Below are positions 1-10,789 of a stretch of DNA of 64,000 nucleotides, one piece after another. Made by a program: the position numbers and the translations under genes. Within the stretch, counting starts at the first letter, position 1, and the number at the start of each line of letters is the position of its first letter. The notes beneath the pieces are model-generated. The model ran no database searches, was not told where the DNA came from, and saw nothing but the letters and a program-made list of their open reading frames with translations. The stretch spans positions 5,084,001 to 5,148,000 of the forward strand of contig NC_026657.2 of assembly GCF_000004075.3 (NCBI RefSeq), read 5' to 3'. The stretch comes from Cucumis sativus (taxonomy: Eukaryota > Streptophyta > Magnoliopsida > Cucurbitales > Cucurbitaceae).

Positions 1-2337
1 TAAGACAATTAAAGCGATCCTGTGAAAAATGAACATAATTCAAGGATATGATGCAGGGGAAGACAATGCAGAAATTGGTCAGCTGATGTATATTCCCAAG
101 CATTTGACAACATTTGAACCTGAAATTAGACCAAAGGATCCAAAAAAAAATTATATCAATTATGAATGCTGGACCTCACACATATTATTGTTATTAATTC
201 TGTGGAGTGAGGTCGTTTATCATAATTTATCACACACATAAGAAGAACATGCCATACCTGTGAAGTGATGCTTTTATGAGTGTGAACAACTCCTTTTGGT
301 TTACCAGTTGTACCACTAGTATAAATTATCAATGCAGGATCATCACCTTCACATTTGAAATGAGAAATAAAAGACATGTTTGATGGGTACAATCCATAAG
401 TTTACAAAGCAATTCAATCCGCTATCTTACTCAAGTTCTCTACTGTCCCCTGAAAAACTCTATCTGCATCTGCTGCATCTACTTCTATATTGGTTGATTG
501 ATCATGAGAGTTTCTTTCTGAATAAATATGAGGAACAGGTGGAATAAGAGAAACTGTTGCAACTGTTTTAGCAGCAACACTTTGCATAAATTCAACATGA
601 TCTTCAGTACTCAGTATCATGGAGACCTCCTACAGTCAAGTAAACTGTTAAATACTTCTACAACTTTCCTCACACAAAGGGAAAATAGAAATAGATGTTA
701 AGATGAACTAGTCAAAGTAGAATTTTCCAGTAATAAGACATTAGAAGGGAGAAAAAGTTATGAGAGGGTAGGCAAAACCAAACCGAATCATTCAAGACAT
801 GTAAGAGCTCAGCCTCTGGATAGCTGAGTGCAAGTGGAACAGCAACACCTCCACTAAACCAAGTTCCCAGCACTCCAGCAAGAAATTCAGCCGAGGGTTT
901 TGCTACAATGCCAATTTTTGCTCCACCAAGATGCCCATGACCCTTCACATCATTTAATAAGATTATGAATCAATTAAGTGATTCAAAGTGGTCGAAAAAG
1001 CGATAATGGTACACTTCATCATACTTCAAAAAATGTAGCAAGAACTAAAAGTTTAGTCATCCCTCGAGCACTGAAACAATTATTTAAATGGTGCAATGAA
1101 TCCATTAGTGACATTTTTTTCTGGAATAAAAAGGAAATTACATTTTGAAGTTCAATATCAAACCAAGTCAACATTCTGCTTACTACAATCTCATGACAAA
1201 AACATCAATTAGACCTTCTGCTTGCTATAATCTCATAACAAAATCACGTACAAATATACCAAGCAAACGCCACAGTATCAAACTAAAATATCCAGTTTTC
1301 ACCATATAAAGTAGACATACAGTTCGTAGATCACTGCTAGTCAATAGATCAGATATCTTTAGTGCAGATGAGATCAGTTGTATGTAACTATGACTTTTCT
1401 GGTTAGCTCTAATAGCAACATTCTCACGGCAAGTTGCCCCATGCTTTGCAGCTGATTTGACCACCTCCATGAAGGTATAAGAACTTAATACTGCATAACA
1501 TGAGAAGGAAATAATAATCAGAATAAGAACATATATAACAGTTAACACGATACTTTTATACTTCCAATTGGTGGAACCTAATGCATGTCATGTAGAACTT
1601 CATTCAGATTATTACAAAACTAGCTCCCGGAAGTTCGTTACTAGCTATAAATTTAACAGAAGAAATGCCATGGTGGGGTTTCAAGCTATACATTCATGAA
1701 AGCTAGCAGAAAGGTGATCTTCTACTATGCTCTAAAGATCCCGGCCCACCACGCAAGGTAAGTGAGAGGGAACCATAATGGGATCAATCGTCATGACTGA
1801 AGGAAAGGTCTCAGAATCAAGGAGATTGTAATCATTGACTAGTAGCAATGGCATGATTGAGCTTCAATTATACATTCTAGAAATCAACTAATTCCACCCC
1901 AAGTAAAAGTCAAAAGATACAACTACTCATCCCAAAAACATAAGAACAAACAAGCCCAACTAGCTGGTGACAGAGTAGATGAACAAAACAACTTCAAAAA
2001 CCAAACCCACATAAGAACAATGGAAAATAAATTTCCAATCAACTATGTAGAGAAACTTTCTAAATGACCCAGAAACCAAAAATTAAAAAAAAAAGCAAAA
2101 CAAATTTCCCATCATTACCCATCTTTTCATGATTTCCCACAATAAACAAACAACTAAAAAGGAAGAAAAGTCACCTGAAAACAACCGAAAACGTGAAAAA
2201 CAGAACTTGGGAATGCTCTTCCCAATACAAAAGCAAGCAGAACTCGATCGAATGGCAATCAAACGAGAAGAGGGAAGTGAAAGATGAGAGATACGAGTAA
2301 ATAAAGAGGTGGGGTTATTAAATGTAGAATAGTTCAT
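1..2337 (-). CDS. AAE13: Malonyl-CoA synthetase (malonate-CoA ligase), 5' part, gene cut by window edge
   Basis: Acyl-activating enzyme that joins malonate to CoA using ATP. Exons, all on the minus strand: 2337-2175, 1490-1321, 942-784, 629-431, 346-258 and 119-50; the rest lies left of the window. Phases close through 283 residues. The AMP-binding P-loop [11 protein letters not shown] is at residues 239-249, and the stretch [13 protein letters not shown] matches Arabidopsis AAE13 as remembered. Residues 1-61, from exon 1 plus seven codons of exon 2, are rich in Ser, Arg and Phe with no acidic residue, as in a mitochondrial presequence. A second Met (residue 62, codon 1470-1468) begins the conserved body, so a cytosolic form from that start is plausible; dual targeting of AAE13 is known in Arabidopsis. 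The last visible exon ends inside the conserved PLHH(VHG) motif at a U12-like ATATCCTTG donor. Identity is confident; the first-exon start is less so. Confidence 0.9.
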
Positions 2338-2339
2338 GA

Positions 2340-5130
2340 AGAAAAGGTAGGTGGCTAAGAAGGAAAAGGGCGGTGAGTCCTAACTACTTGTGTACAATAT
2401 ATTATTTGGTTATGGAGATGGTAGACGAAAACGTTTAATCAAATTGAATAGGTAATAAATTGACCATCTGGGGACATTCAAGTGATGGGTTTCTGTGAAT
2501 GGGGGGGTCAAGACGTTGGTCGAAATCGCTATCGAAGTATTCAGTTTGAGGCACCGCCAACAAATGGAGTTGTTTATTTAGGATGACAAATCCGAATGTA
2601 AGCTGTTTAATTCATTTAAGAAAGAGTGGAAGCTTCTCAAGTTTTATAACTGATCTGTGATTTGCATCACTCTGTTAACTAAGGAGAAATGTAGTAACTG
2701 TGCTTCAATTTATCAACAAATGAGGGATTGTGTTTTCCACAAAATGATTGAGAATTATTTAGGTATTTTGATTTGCTTTCTCTTTCACTTGTAGATGTAA
2801 ACTTAGCTCATCATTGTCATTACTCCACAAGTTTATGAATTTCATATTTTCTTTATTATCTGCTAGTAATGTTTTAAAAAACTAAGCCAAATTTTTAAAA
2901 CTAGAAAAAAATGTTTTAGAAACTTGATTTTTATTTTTTAAATTTGGCTAAAAATTCAATTATTCTATTGAAGAATGATACAAATGGTTGAAGTAACGGA
3001 GAGAAAATAAGTTTTTATTTTTTTTATTAGTGAGGGTTTTTGCTAGCTTATGCGCCCTTCAATTTAATCCTACGTGACAAAAAAAAAACTTAATCTAGTT
3101 ATCAAAAACCAAAAATTAAAAAAAAAAAAATGATATAGTTATCAAACAAGTCTTACCAATTAAATTTAGGGTTATTTGGTCACAACCAAAATAGTGAAAT
3201 CTTCGAATTATCAATAAAACATTCAAATAAAGTTTAAAAAAAAAAACGTAAACTTTTAAAATAAAGTTTTAGAATGATACCCTTAATGCTTTTTTCAAAA
3301 TATCTTTCAAATTTCTTTAATTGTATCGAATATGTCATTGACCTTAAAAAAGTTTTTAAGAAAAACACCTTAGTATATGAATGGAAACTATTAATTTTTT
3401 AAAATTTGAAAGTTCAAAAGTATTTTTGAAGAAAAGTTAGAGGATCCCAAAACCAAAGGATTATCTAATCAAACGGGGGAAAAGACTTAATTAAGATGGA
3501 AACTTTGTTGGCATTTGGACTACTATTAACAAAAGAGATCAACAACCCTGATTGAGTAGTTTCCTCGTAAATCAAACTACCAAATTCTTGATTTCTAAAG
3601 TACATCCGTTAATATTTAAACATTGACAATCTTCAGTCATTCGGCTTCAATGACGAGCTTAAACATGCATGTCGAAGATTTTTCTAATACTACAATAATA
3701 TCATACTTTCTTTGTTTTAATGAAAAACAAATGAAAAAATGGAAATAGTTTCTAAACAAAAAAGATATTTGAAGGGAAAATTTGTAAGGATGTTTAGGAA
3801 CATTTAGACAGTCACATCTGCTTTGTTTGTATGATTTTTCAATGAGGATATGATATCTTGAAATGATGTATTATTCCAACCACACTATTCTATTTCAATA
3901 TAATTTCTATCTTAATTTGATATAACATACTTAAATTTATACAATATTTCAGTGTCTTCGATAGTGTAATATTTTATTTGGCCAAGAAAAACAATTTCAT
4001 ATTTATTGTTGTAAATATGAAATAAACATAAATGATATTTTTTAGTATAACCATTCAAGCTTGGCTGATTCAAACTTTCAAATCATCTTAATTATGATTA
4101 AGTTCAACTCGGTTTGATATATAAAAAAATGACGTTAAATATTAATTTTATTACACATATTTGAAATAATTGATTTTTAAGAGGAAGCATTGGATTACAT
4201 GATTGGTACTACTATGGTACATGAATAACCACTTTTTCTCAATAAATTAGAGACTACTTGAAAGAATCGATATTGTTTTATGGATATAGATATTAAATAT
4301 ATGTAATTTGAATGTTTGAATTTTAAATGTTTAGAATAATTAAATTTGTGTGTTTAATTCAATCATTTATAAAAATTAAAATTAAATTTAACATAAACTA
4401 GTTTATTGTTATGTTAATAAGTTATTTAGTTAACAAAATGAAAAATAAAATAATAACTTCTAAAGGAATGTAAATAAATTAATTACTAAAAATAATTAAA
4501 TTAATATTAAAATATTGATAATTAACAACAATAATTTATACTAAACGGTTAATAACATAAAATATTGATGGTAAAAATATTTGTTAAAATTTATTAAGAC
4601 TAAATAATATATTTATATTCAATAATTAACTAAAATTAACAATAATAAATAATTGATATTAATTTATAAATTAATTAAATAATATATCGGTTGTTCATCT
4701 CCCAAACATAAAAGTCCCACATTTTTATAAGTTATTAAAAAATTGGTTTAATTTTAAAATTGGTAGATATCTTGAATTTAAAGAAATAAATTTATGTAAA
4801 ACAAACAAGGATACTAAAGATATGTATGAAATTACATGAGAAAACTTGTAAAACAAATTGGATCTTAGAGTCTCGATTGAATTGAAAAGATATATATATT
4901 AAAGAAAACTCATTTTTTATTTAAACATGTTAAATAAAAATAGTTCAAAATACATTTGAAGAGTTATTTGGAATAGTTATCAAACACTTTAATGTTTTCG
5001 GATTTATCTACTTTCCATCAAAATTTGCTTTCAAATACATTCATAAAGAATGGACCAGTGGTGGGGGAAGACAGAAATGGCATCTACCTCTTCTTTGTCA
5101 TCTGAGTAATCCACAAATTTTAACAAATTC
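2340..5130. other. AT-rich spacer between AAE13 and the PLAC8 gene
   Basis: No gene is recognised. The left end should hold the AAE13 promoter, read leftward. Bases 2868-3152 resemble the Tourist-like MITE described below. From 3200 to 5030 the DNA is very AT-rich, with many stop codons in all frames. Confidence 0.6.
2868..3152. mobile_element. Truncated Tourist-like MITE (copy A)
   Basis: The interior shares its pattern with the two better copies at 6497-6798 and 54147-54446: a 'gccaaat..aaaactagaaaaa' block, then 'tttggctaa..attcaat', then 'gagagaaaataag'. The right end reads atcaaacaagtc followed by tta, which matches the terminal inverted repeat of the family and its TTA target. A left terminus is not clear. 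Family assignment follows from the other two copies. Confidence 0.5.
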
Positions 5131-5231
5131 AAAATCTTAGAGAAAAGGAAGAAATAAGTTGTAGAAACAGAACCAGAACCACACACACAGATTGATGGAT
5201 GAGAAAATTCAACAGGTTTTCCATTTGTTTA

Positions 5232-7223
5232 TCAAAACATGGTTTGTGTTGGAGGAGGAACTTCCATTGTTTCATTTTGTGTTGCTTGTCTTTGAGCCAA
5301 AATTCCATTCCATCCTGTGTACACAACAAAGTTACATTAACAAATTATTAATTTAACTTTCCAAACTGCCTTGGAAACTAAAAGCCTAATGCATCATTTC
5401 TGTTATTTCCATGGTTACTCTAAAAACACGCCTTAAACTATTAAGCAAAGACTGTTTGGTAGCTGGTAGAAGTGATTAGCAAGTGTTTAAGAACCATACA
5501 AAGTCATTATTCTCAAGACTTGGGCAATGTAAAATAAAAGAAATAGAATTTATAAGTACCTAAAGCTGGGTCAAGTCCTCTTTTTCGAAGTTCTCTAAAC
5601 TCTTGGCAAAGTGAACAACATGGGCAGAACACATGAGAAATGATATCAGTATATGGAGCTTCTACCAAATTATATCTCTCTCTCAGTCTTGTTCTGTATT
5701 TTGAGCCCATCAACCATTGAGAGCACAAAGCAGGCATCATCAAAGCATATATAAGACTTCCCAAAGGACAGGCTGCAATCAATATCACGCATATATTATC
5801 ATCCAGAATGTTAAAGAAATCGACAAACAACGTAGAACAATAGAGAATTGACACATAGATTTATGTGGTTCACTAGCTATGTCTAGTGACAAGATGGAGA
5901 AAGCAATTTCATTAAATATAAGATCTCGGACACAATTTTAAAACGGCAAAAGGTAATCTGAGAAAAGAAAGAAGTTGAAGGTTAAAGGAAAGCTTTACTC
6001 AATTCTCCTTGATCCATCACTTCTGCAATCTGTCCAAATGTAACACATGGTAGGAATGCTGTCATGACCGCTGCCAAATAGAAACTAATGTGTAAAAGAT
6101 ATGTTCAAAACCCTCCATGTATAACCATACCCTTTTAAATAGTGAACAAGAACTTTTAACAGTCAACAATTAAATAAAAAAGAACAGAAAGATTAAGGTT
6201 TACACTTCTGATTCTTGAACACTTGTGAAAATAACAATTTAGTCCTAACAGTTGTAAATTTATAACAATCTACTTGTTGTGCTTTAGTATGTAACAGCTT
6301 TTTCCCTATATGTTAAATTTTCTTAAAATTTTCATCAAAATTAAGTACTTAGTTTTCGTTAGCCTTTGTTTTTTATAAACACATATGGTCCCTAATCAAT
6401 TTATGAATCTACATATGAAAGAAAGTCTTAGTGAGTCATACCAATACTTTTTCTTCCTATAGACTAAATCATTACCTAGGAAGGTTTAGAAGCTAAAGTC
6501 CAATTGGATAACCATTTTTCGTTTTTTTCTTTTTGGTTTTTGAGAATGGAGTCAATAGATAACACTCCTTCTACCTTTAAATTTCTTGCTTTACCATCTA
6601 ACTTTTACCATTTTTTTAAAAAAAAACAAGCTAAATTTTGAAAAGTAAAATAGTAGTTTTAAAATCTTGTTTTTGTTTTTGAAGTTTGGCTAACATTTTA
6701 ACTCTTAGTACTTAAGGAAGATGTCAACTATTCTAAAAAACCGAGAGAAAATAAGTTCATTTTCAAAACAAAAAACGACGTGGTTAAAAAACGGAGCCTA
6801 AGTTGTTAACAAAAATTGTCTAAGAACCCTCTTCTTAGTGTTGGATAAAATCATCCATCTCAAAGAACCAAAAACATCATATACACAAGTTGAAAACACA
6901 ACAGAAACACGATAAAACAATCTTCCAAAGTAGAGAGTCAACCTTAGAAACATACATAGTCATCAACCAAATTACGAGCAAAAAAACGAACCATTTGTTT
7001 CATCTTCATGGCAATCAAACAATCCAGTGCTCCAAACATTCCCACGGACAGTATTTGCCTGATACATAGTTGGACCTGAGAACTCAGTTTCTAGTGTATC
7101 CCCACCACCACCATAATTAGTAGCTGGATTCCCTGTATTTGCTTCATACATTCTTGGACCTGAAAATCCATGTTGAGCAGATTGTGTAGTTCCACCATAA
7201 CCATTAGCTGAGCTTCGATCCAT
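5232..7223 (-). CDS. PLAC8 / PLANT CADMIUM RESISTANCE-like (cell number regulator) membrane protein
   Basis: Exons 7223-6992, 6070-5999, 5772-5560 and 5314-5232 give 199 residues with exact phase closure. Family marks are WSTGL (64-68), PCVTFGQIAE in exon 2, a hydrophobic segment near residues 104-123 (PLGSLIYALMMPALCSQWL), FCPCC (150-154) and the RGLDPALGWNG end. Members are small membrane proteins linked to cadmium/zinc transport or organ size control; which applies here cannot be told from sequence. The usual Cys-rich CCxxxxCPC stretch is altered to NAVMTAFLPC, so only part of the motif remains. The N-terminus contains two copies of an SGPxMYxANT repeat (residues 21-30 and 49-58). The ATG sits directly after a good acceptor (gaacag|ATG), suggesting a 5'UTR intron of about 64 bases. 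Intron 1 holds a MITE. A degenerate partial duplicate lies upstream at 8405-8930. Confidence 0.88.
6497..6798. mobile_element. Tourist-like MITE (copy B) inside PLAC8 intron 1
   Basis: About 302 bases flanked on both sides by TAA (6494-6496 and 6799-6801), the 3-bp target duplication expected for PIF/Harbinger-type elements. The right end, read inward, is GGCTCCGTTTTTTAACC; the left end is a decayed version containing TTGGATAACC. The interior shares 'acaagct(a)aattttgaaaa' and 'tttggctaacat' blocks with copy C in the CCDA gene. No coding capacity. Confidence 0.65.
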
Positions 7224-8404
7224 CTGTTCTTCACCACAGAAGTATCTACCCGAAGATGAATATGCAATATGCCAGATGTGTTTTGTACCTTGATTGCTTG
7301 GAAATTGGTCTTTAAGGAGTTTTCAATGTGAAAATCTTCTCCCCTCCAACTGTACGATCCTTCCACTCACTAATCATAAAAAACAGAAGTAAGACTTTGA
7401 ATAAAGAGCTGGGTCAACTAAGTTTATCGTTTAAATTGAAGTCAACTAATAAAAGAACAGCAAAGCCCCTTTGTTTGAATGTCTGATTGGATTTACGTGA
7501 TTTCTTAAATGAAGACAGATCTGAGTACCAAAACATTTTGGTGGCTGCGTTAGTCGTTGACTCAATGTAACACCAGTTGGATAGTTGACAACTTGACATA
7601 GCAGCCAACCAGACTTCCCTGCAGCAAGAATCTGCCTGTGCCAGCACATTGATCCAACATAGTTTGCTTCTCGTATGAGGTCAATGGATTGAAGGATTGA
7701 ATGGTCCTTTTGGGGTTTTGATATTAAAATGAAAATTGGAACTCGTACATAATTGTATGGTGATGTAAGATTTGGGCTAAAATTGAAATTACTCGACTTT
7801 TTAAAACTTAGGTTAGTTGACCTTTTGCTTACGTTTTATTATGGTTGCATTGTGAATCTCGTTCTTGTTTTCTTGTTTCTCGCTCTCAATTTTTGTTTTT
7901 TGTTTTTTCTATTTCCCTTTTTGTATGACTAAATGTTCGTGCTCTTTGCTCTTAGAAGAGAAATAAACTAAAGGACAAATGAGAGAGAAACTAAAAACAA
8001 GATATAAGAGCAAGGACAGAAAACTAAAACAAGGCCAAGAAACGGGAGCAAGAACTAACAAAGTGAAGATAAACCGAAACAAGGAATAAATGAAAGCGAG
8101 TGCGCGAGTTCAAAATGTGAACTCTCGTTTTACTTCAATAATAACATCAATAAAATACTATATAACATTAGTTTAATAGATGGGCACAATCACATCTGGA
8201 TCCTCTTTAGGCCATCTAGACGAAGTCCCTTAAACTTCTTAAGTTTCCTCCTTTTTGTTCTTAAAACTTGAAATATATGGACAGTCCATTGAATCGTAAT
8301 AATATCTTTCGTAGTAGAGACTAAACTATTACAAATATGAATACAAAAATTAAACTCTTTACACAACACTTTAGGACTAGATTGTTACAGAAATTAAATT
8401 TGTT
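7224..8404. other. PLAC8 5' region and spacer
   Basis: Bases 7224-7375 probably contain the 5'UTR and a short leader intron (donor near 7287, acceptor at 7224), because this stretch is also preserved in the upstream duplicate. From 7400 to 8404 I recognise no gene; short open stretches near 7414-7649 have no family features. Confidence 0.45.
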
Positions 8405-8930
8405 CCAAACTAACTCAATTCTCCACAATCCATCACTTCAGCCGTTTGTTCAAATGTCTTAGATCATAGAATTTCTCACTACCGCTGCCAAAACACAAAC
8501 TCAGGATGAGGTTGACATCTTCTAAATCCCAAGATAAATACTAACATAGTAATATTTCTTCTTAAAATAGTGTTTCTACACATGTAACCTAGGGAATCTA
8601 AGCAACTATTAATTTAAACACCCATTAACTGGATTTTCTGCAAAACAAAACTACCATTTTGTCCATCTTCCAGATATAATCCAAGTAAGCCAGTGCTCCA
8701 AACATGTTCTTTGGACAGCATTTCTTTAGTTAGGGTGCATATTTTCTCCCTAACTAGTATCCATCTGATACTTGACAAAGAATATATACACAAAGTTGAA
8801 TTTGCAATGCTTGTTCTGTACGTACCTTAATTCCATGGAGGTTGGTCTTTTAAGGAGTTTTGGATGGTGGAAGTTTTCCCTCCATCCCATCCCTATCACA
8901 CTCCACTCACCAGCCGTAAGAACAAAAGCA
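8405..8930 (-). pseudogene. Decayed partial duplicate of the PLAC8 gene (5' half)
   Basis: Three blocks repeat the neighbouring gene in the same order and strand. Block 8408-8490 copies exon 2 and its splice edges (compare 5997-6080: 'actcaattctcc..gatccatcact' and 'ccgctgccaaa'). Block 8680-8730 copies the end of exon 1 ('ccagtgctccaaacat', compare 7022-7042). Block 8800-8905 copies the leader region ('ttggtctttaaggagttt', compare 7305-7323). Spacing between blocks is compressed, the exon 2 frame is disrupted and exons 3-4 are not seen, so it should not encode a PLAC8 protein. A tandem duplication followed by decay is the simplest account. Confidence 0.7.
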
Positions 8931-9452
8931 ATAAAACTAAATTGAAGAGTCGTCAACGAAGGTTAATTTATAAAATGGGAGGCTACATTATAAAAGAAAT
9001 TTTGTTCTTTGTTTAAAAAGAATCCATATTCACTCAAAAGTTGTAACATTACCACCCACCTTCCATAAACAGCTCAAAACTATCTTGGAGCATAATCCTT
9101 TAGAATTTTAAATGAAAATAGGGTCCAGGAATAGTGTGATAACAACCTGGAATTGTGTGGTAATCCAAACTTCTGTTCATTGGTGTGTTTCCTTCAGAGA
9201 ACCCTATGAACCTAACTAGGTAACATCTAAACTGGCGATAAGAAACAAATATAAACAGAATTGTAAGGTGCAAGTTCATATTCACAATGTAGGTAACATT
9301 TTTTCTAGCAAAAGTAATCATAAAACCATCGTTGAGTATAATACAGTACAAAAATTGTAATGCTTTCAGATTTGTAATCTAATGTGTAGATCTTCAACAT
9401 ACTCTGAAACTCTTTGAACTGTTGTTCGAGCTAGCAATAAGGAGCAGTTGCC
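8931..9452. other. Spacer downstream of CCMH
   Basis: AT-rich DNA between the decayed PLAC8 copy and the CCMH stop codon. It should include the CCMH 3'UTR. No other gene is recognised. Confidence 0.4.
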
Positions 9453-10789
9453 TCATTGCCTACGCCAATTCCTCCACCATGAAGAAGGGGTTCTCTGAGA
9501 AGGCGGAGGTGAGAGGAGATCTAACATGGTTTGCTTCTCTTTAGGGGTCAATGGAACACCCCTGACCAGATTTAAAGCCATGATGTGAACATTAGACCTT
9601 TGCTTGTGCTTACTATAAGCCCATACTCCTACAGCAGCACCAGCCACTATCACCTATTCCAAAGTGTAATATATTTAGAATTAAAATTAGAAGAAATAGG
9701 ATGAACTATTTGCTTAATTCTGAATTTCACACACATTAACTGACCGGTGATAGCCATAAGCCTGCAGTTTGAAGGTCAAACTTTGGGGTATAAAGGATCG
9801 TCTCCCCATAATCATTCTCAAGCTTTTTGTAGATATCTTTGTCCGATTTCCCAGACCGAATCTCATCACGAATCAACTATGGTTACATAACAAATACAAC
9901 CCAATGTGAAGCAAATTTATTGCAAAGCAATATTCATCCAAGAATTATTGGCAGGTAACTCAACAAATATGTGAGAAATCGTTGTGTGGCAAAGATTCAA
10001 GGTCTGGTATAACCTTCTTTTTCATTCATCATTATGACATAAGAGGCACCGTGATCAAATGAAGTTATTTAAAACTATGCATTATTTTAAAATTTCCAAG
10101 GGGATGGCAACATAGATGGTTATTTTGTAGATAATCTACTAATCCAAAAGAAGAATTTTTCATTAAAAAAAATTGATTTATTTCTATTTCCTTCAAGTAG
10201 TTTATGAAATAGAGAACCACTAAATACTATATTTCCCATTGACATGAACCATCTCTTGTGAAAGTTTCGACCTCCATTGATACTTGCCAGAGAGATTGCA
10301 GGATTTCTGGTTCAAAGTATGCCCCCATTGACAAGTTAGAATTTTTTTTTTTTTTTTTTTTTTTTTTGGATTGAGATGATTTTCTAGTTATTTGGATTAC
10401 TTGGTTTATTGACCTTCAGTAACTGCATCCTCTCCTCCTTTACTTGTAAGAGTAAATTAGTATTATAATCACAATTACAAGAAGCTTTAGTAACTACACT
10501 TCTTCCAAGCCATTTTCATCAGAAATCTAGTATCCATATTTCTGAATTTCATCATTGAAAAGAGAAAACAAAAAGGCAATTTGCACAAGAGAGAAGAAGT
10601 GTTAGTTAAATTATTTAGATTGAAGTTAACCTAAATAACCGATACCTTTCTGAGGAGAATCGCAATATCTGCTTGTGAATCTTCAATGGATTGACTACCA
10701 CACTCAATACACCTAACATTGTGACTAATATTTCTTGCTCGGGCTTCCACTAGCTGGGTTTTTTTCAGAGCATCCTCATCGGTCTCCAT
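9453..10789 (-). CDS. CCMH: Cytochrome c-type biogenesis protein CcmH, mitochondrial
   Basis: Exons 10789-10646, 9876-9745 and 9653-9453 give 158 residues, close to the 159 of the Arabidopsis protein. It acts in System I cytochrome c maturation at the mitochondrial inner membrane, where the RCxxC site reduces the apocytochrome c haem-binding thiols before haem attachment. The motif is present as RCIEC at residues 26-30, followed by GSQSIEDSQADIAILLRK, a family signature. Exon 2 encodes the helical domain ending in PKFDLQTAGLWLSP. Exon 3 opens with a single membrane segment (about residues 93-105, VIVAGAAVGVWAY), followed by NVHIMALNLVRGVPLTP. There is no cleavable presequence before residue 20, as in other plant homologues. 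All introns are GT-AG in phase 0. Identity is confident; the next upstream Met is not in frame with the conserved body. Confidence 0.95.
10342..10367. repeat. Poly-T run of 26 bases in CCMH intron 1
   Basis: An uninterrupted T homopolymer inside the first CCMH intron. On the coding strand it is poly-A. It may be the tail scar of a retroposed sequence or simple slippage; no flanking duplication was recognised. Confidence 0.8.

Noticed and set aside
29-241. Plus-strand open frame of 70 codons at the left edge
   Set aside because: It lies antisense to AAE13 exon 6 and its intron and has no family features.
7414-7649. Minus-strand Cys-rich open frames upstream of the PLAC8 gene
   Set aside because: Two overlapping frames without domain features; no splice pattern links them to the PLAC8 coding region.
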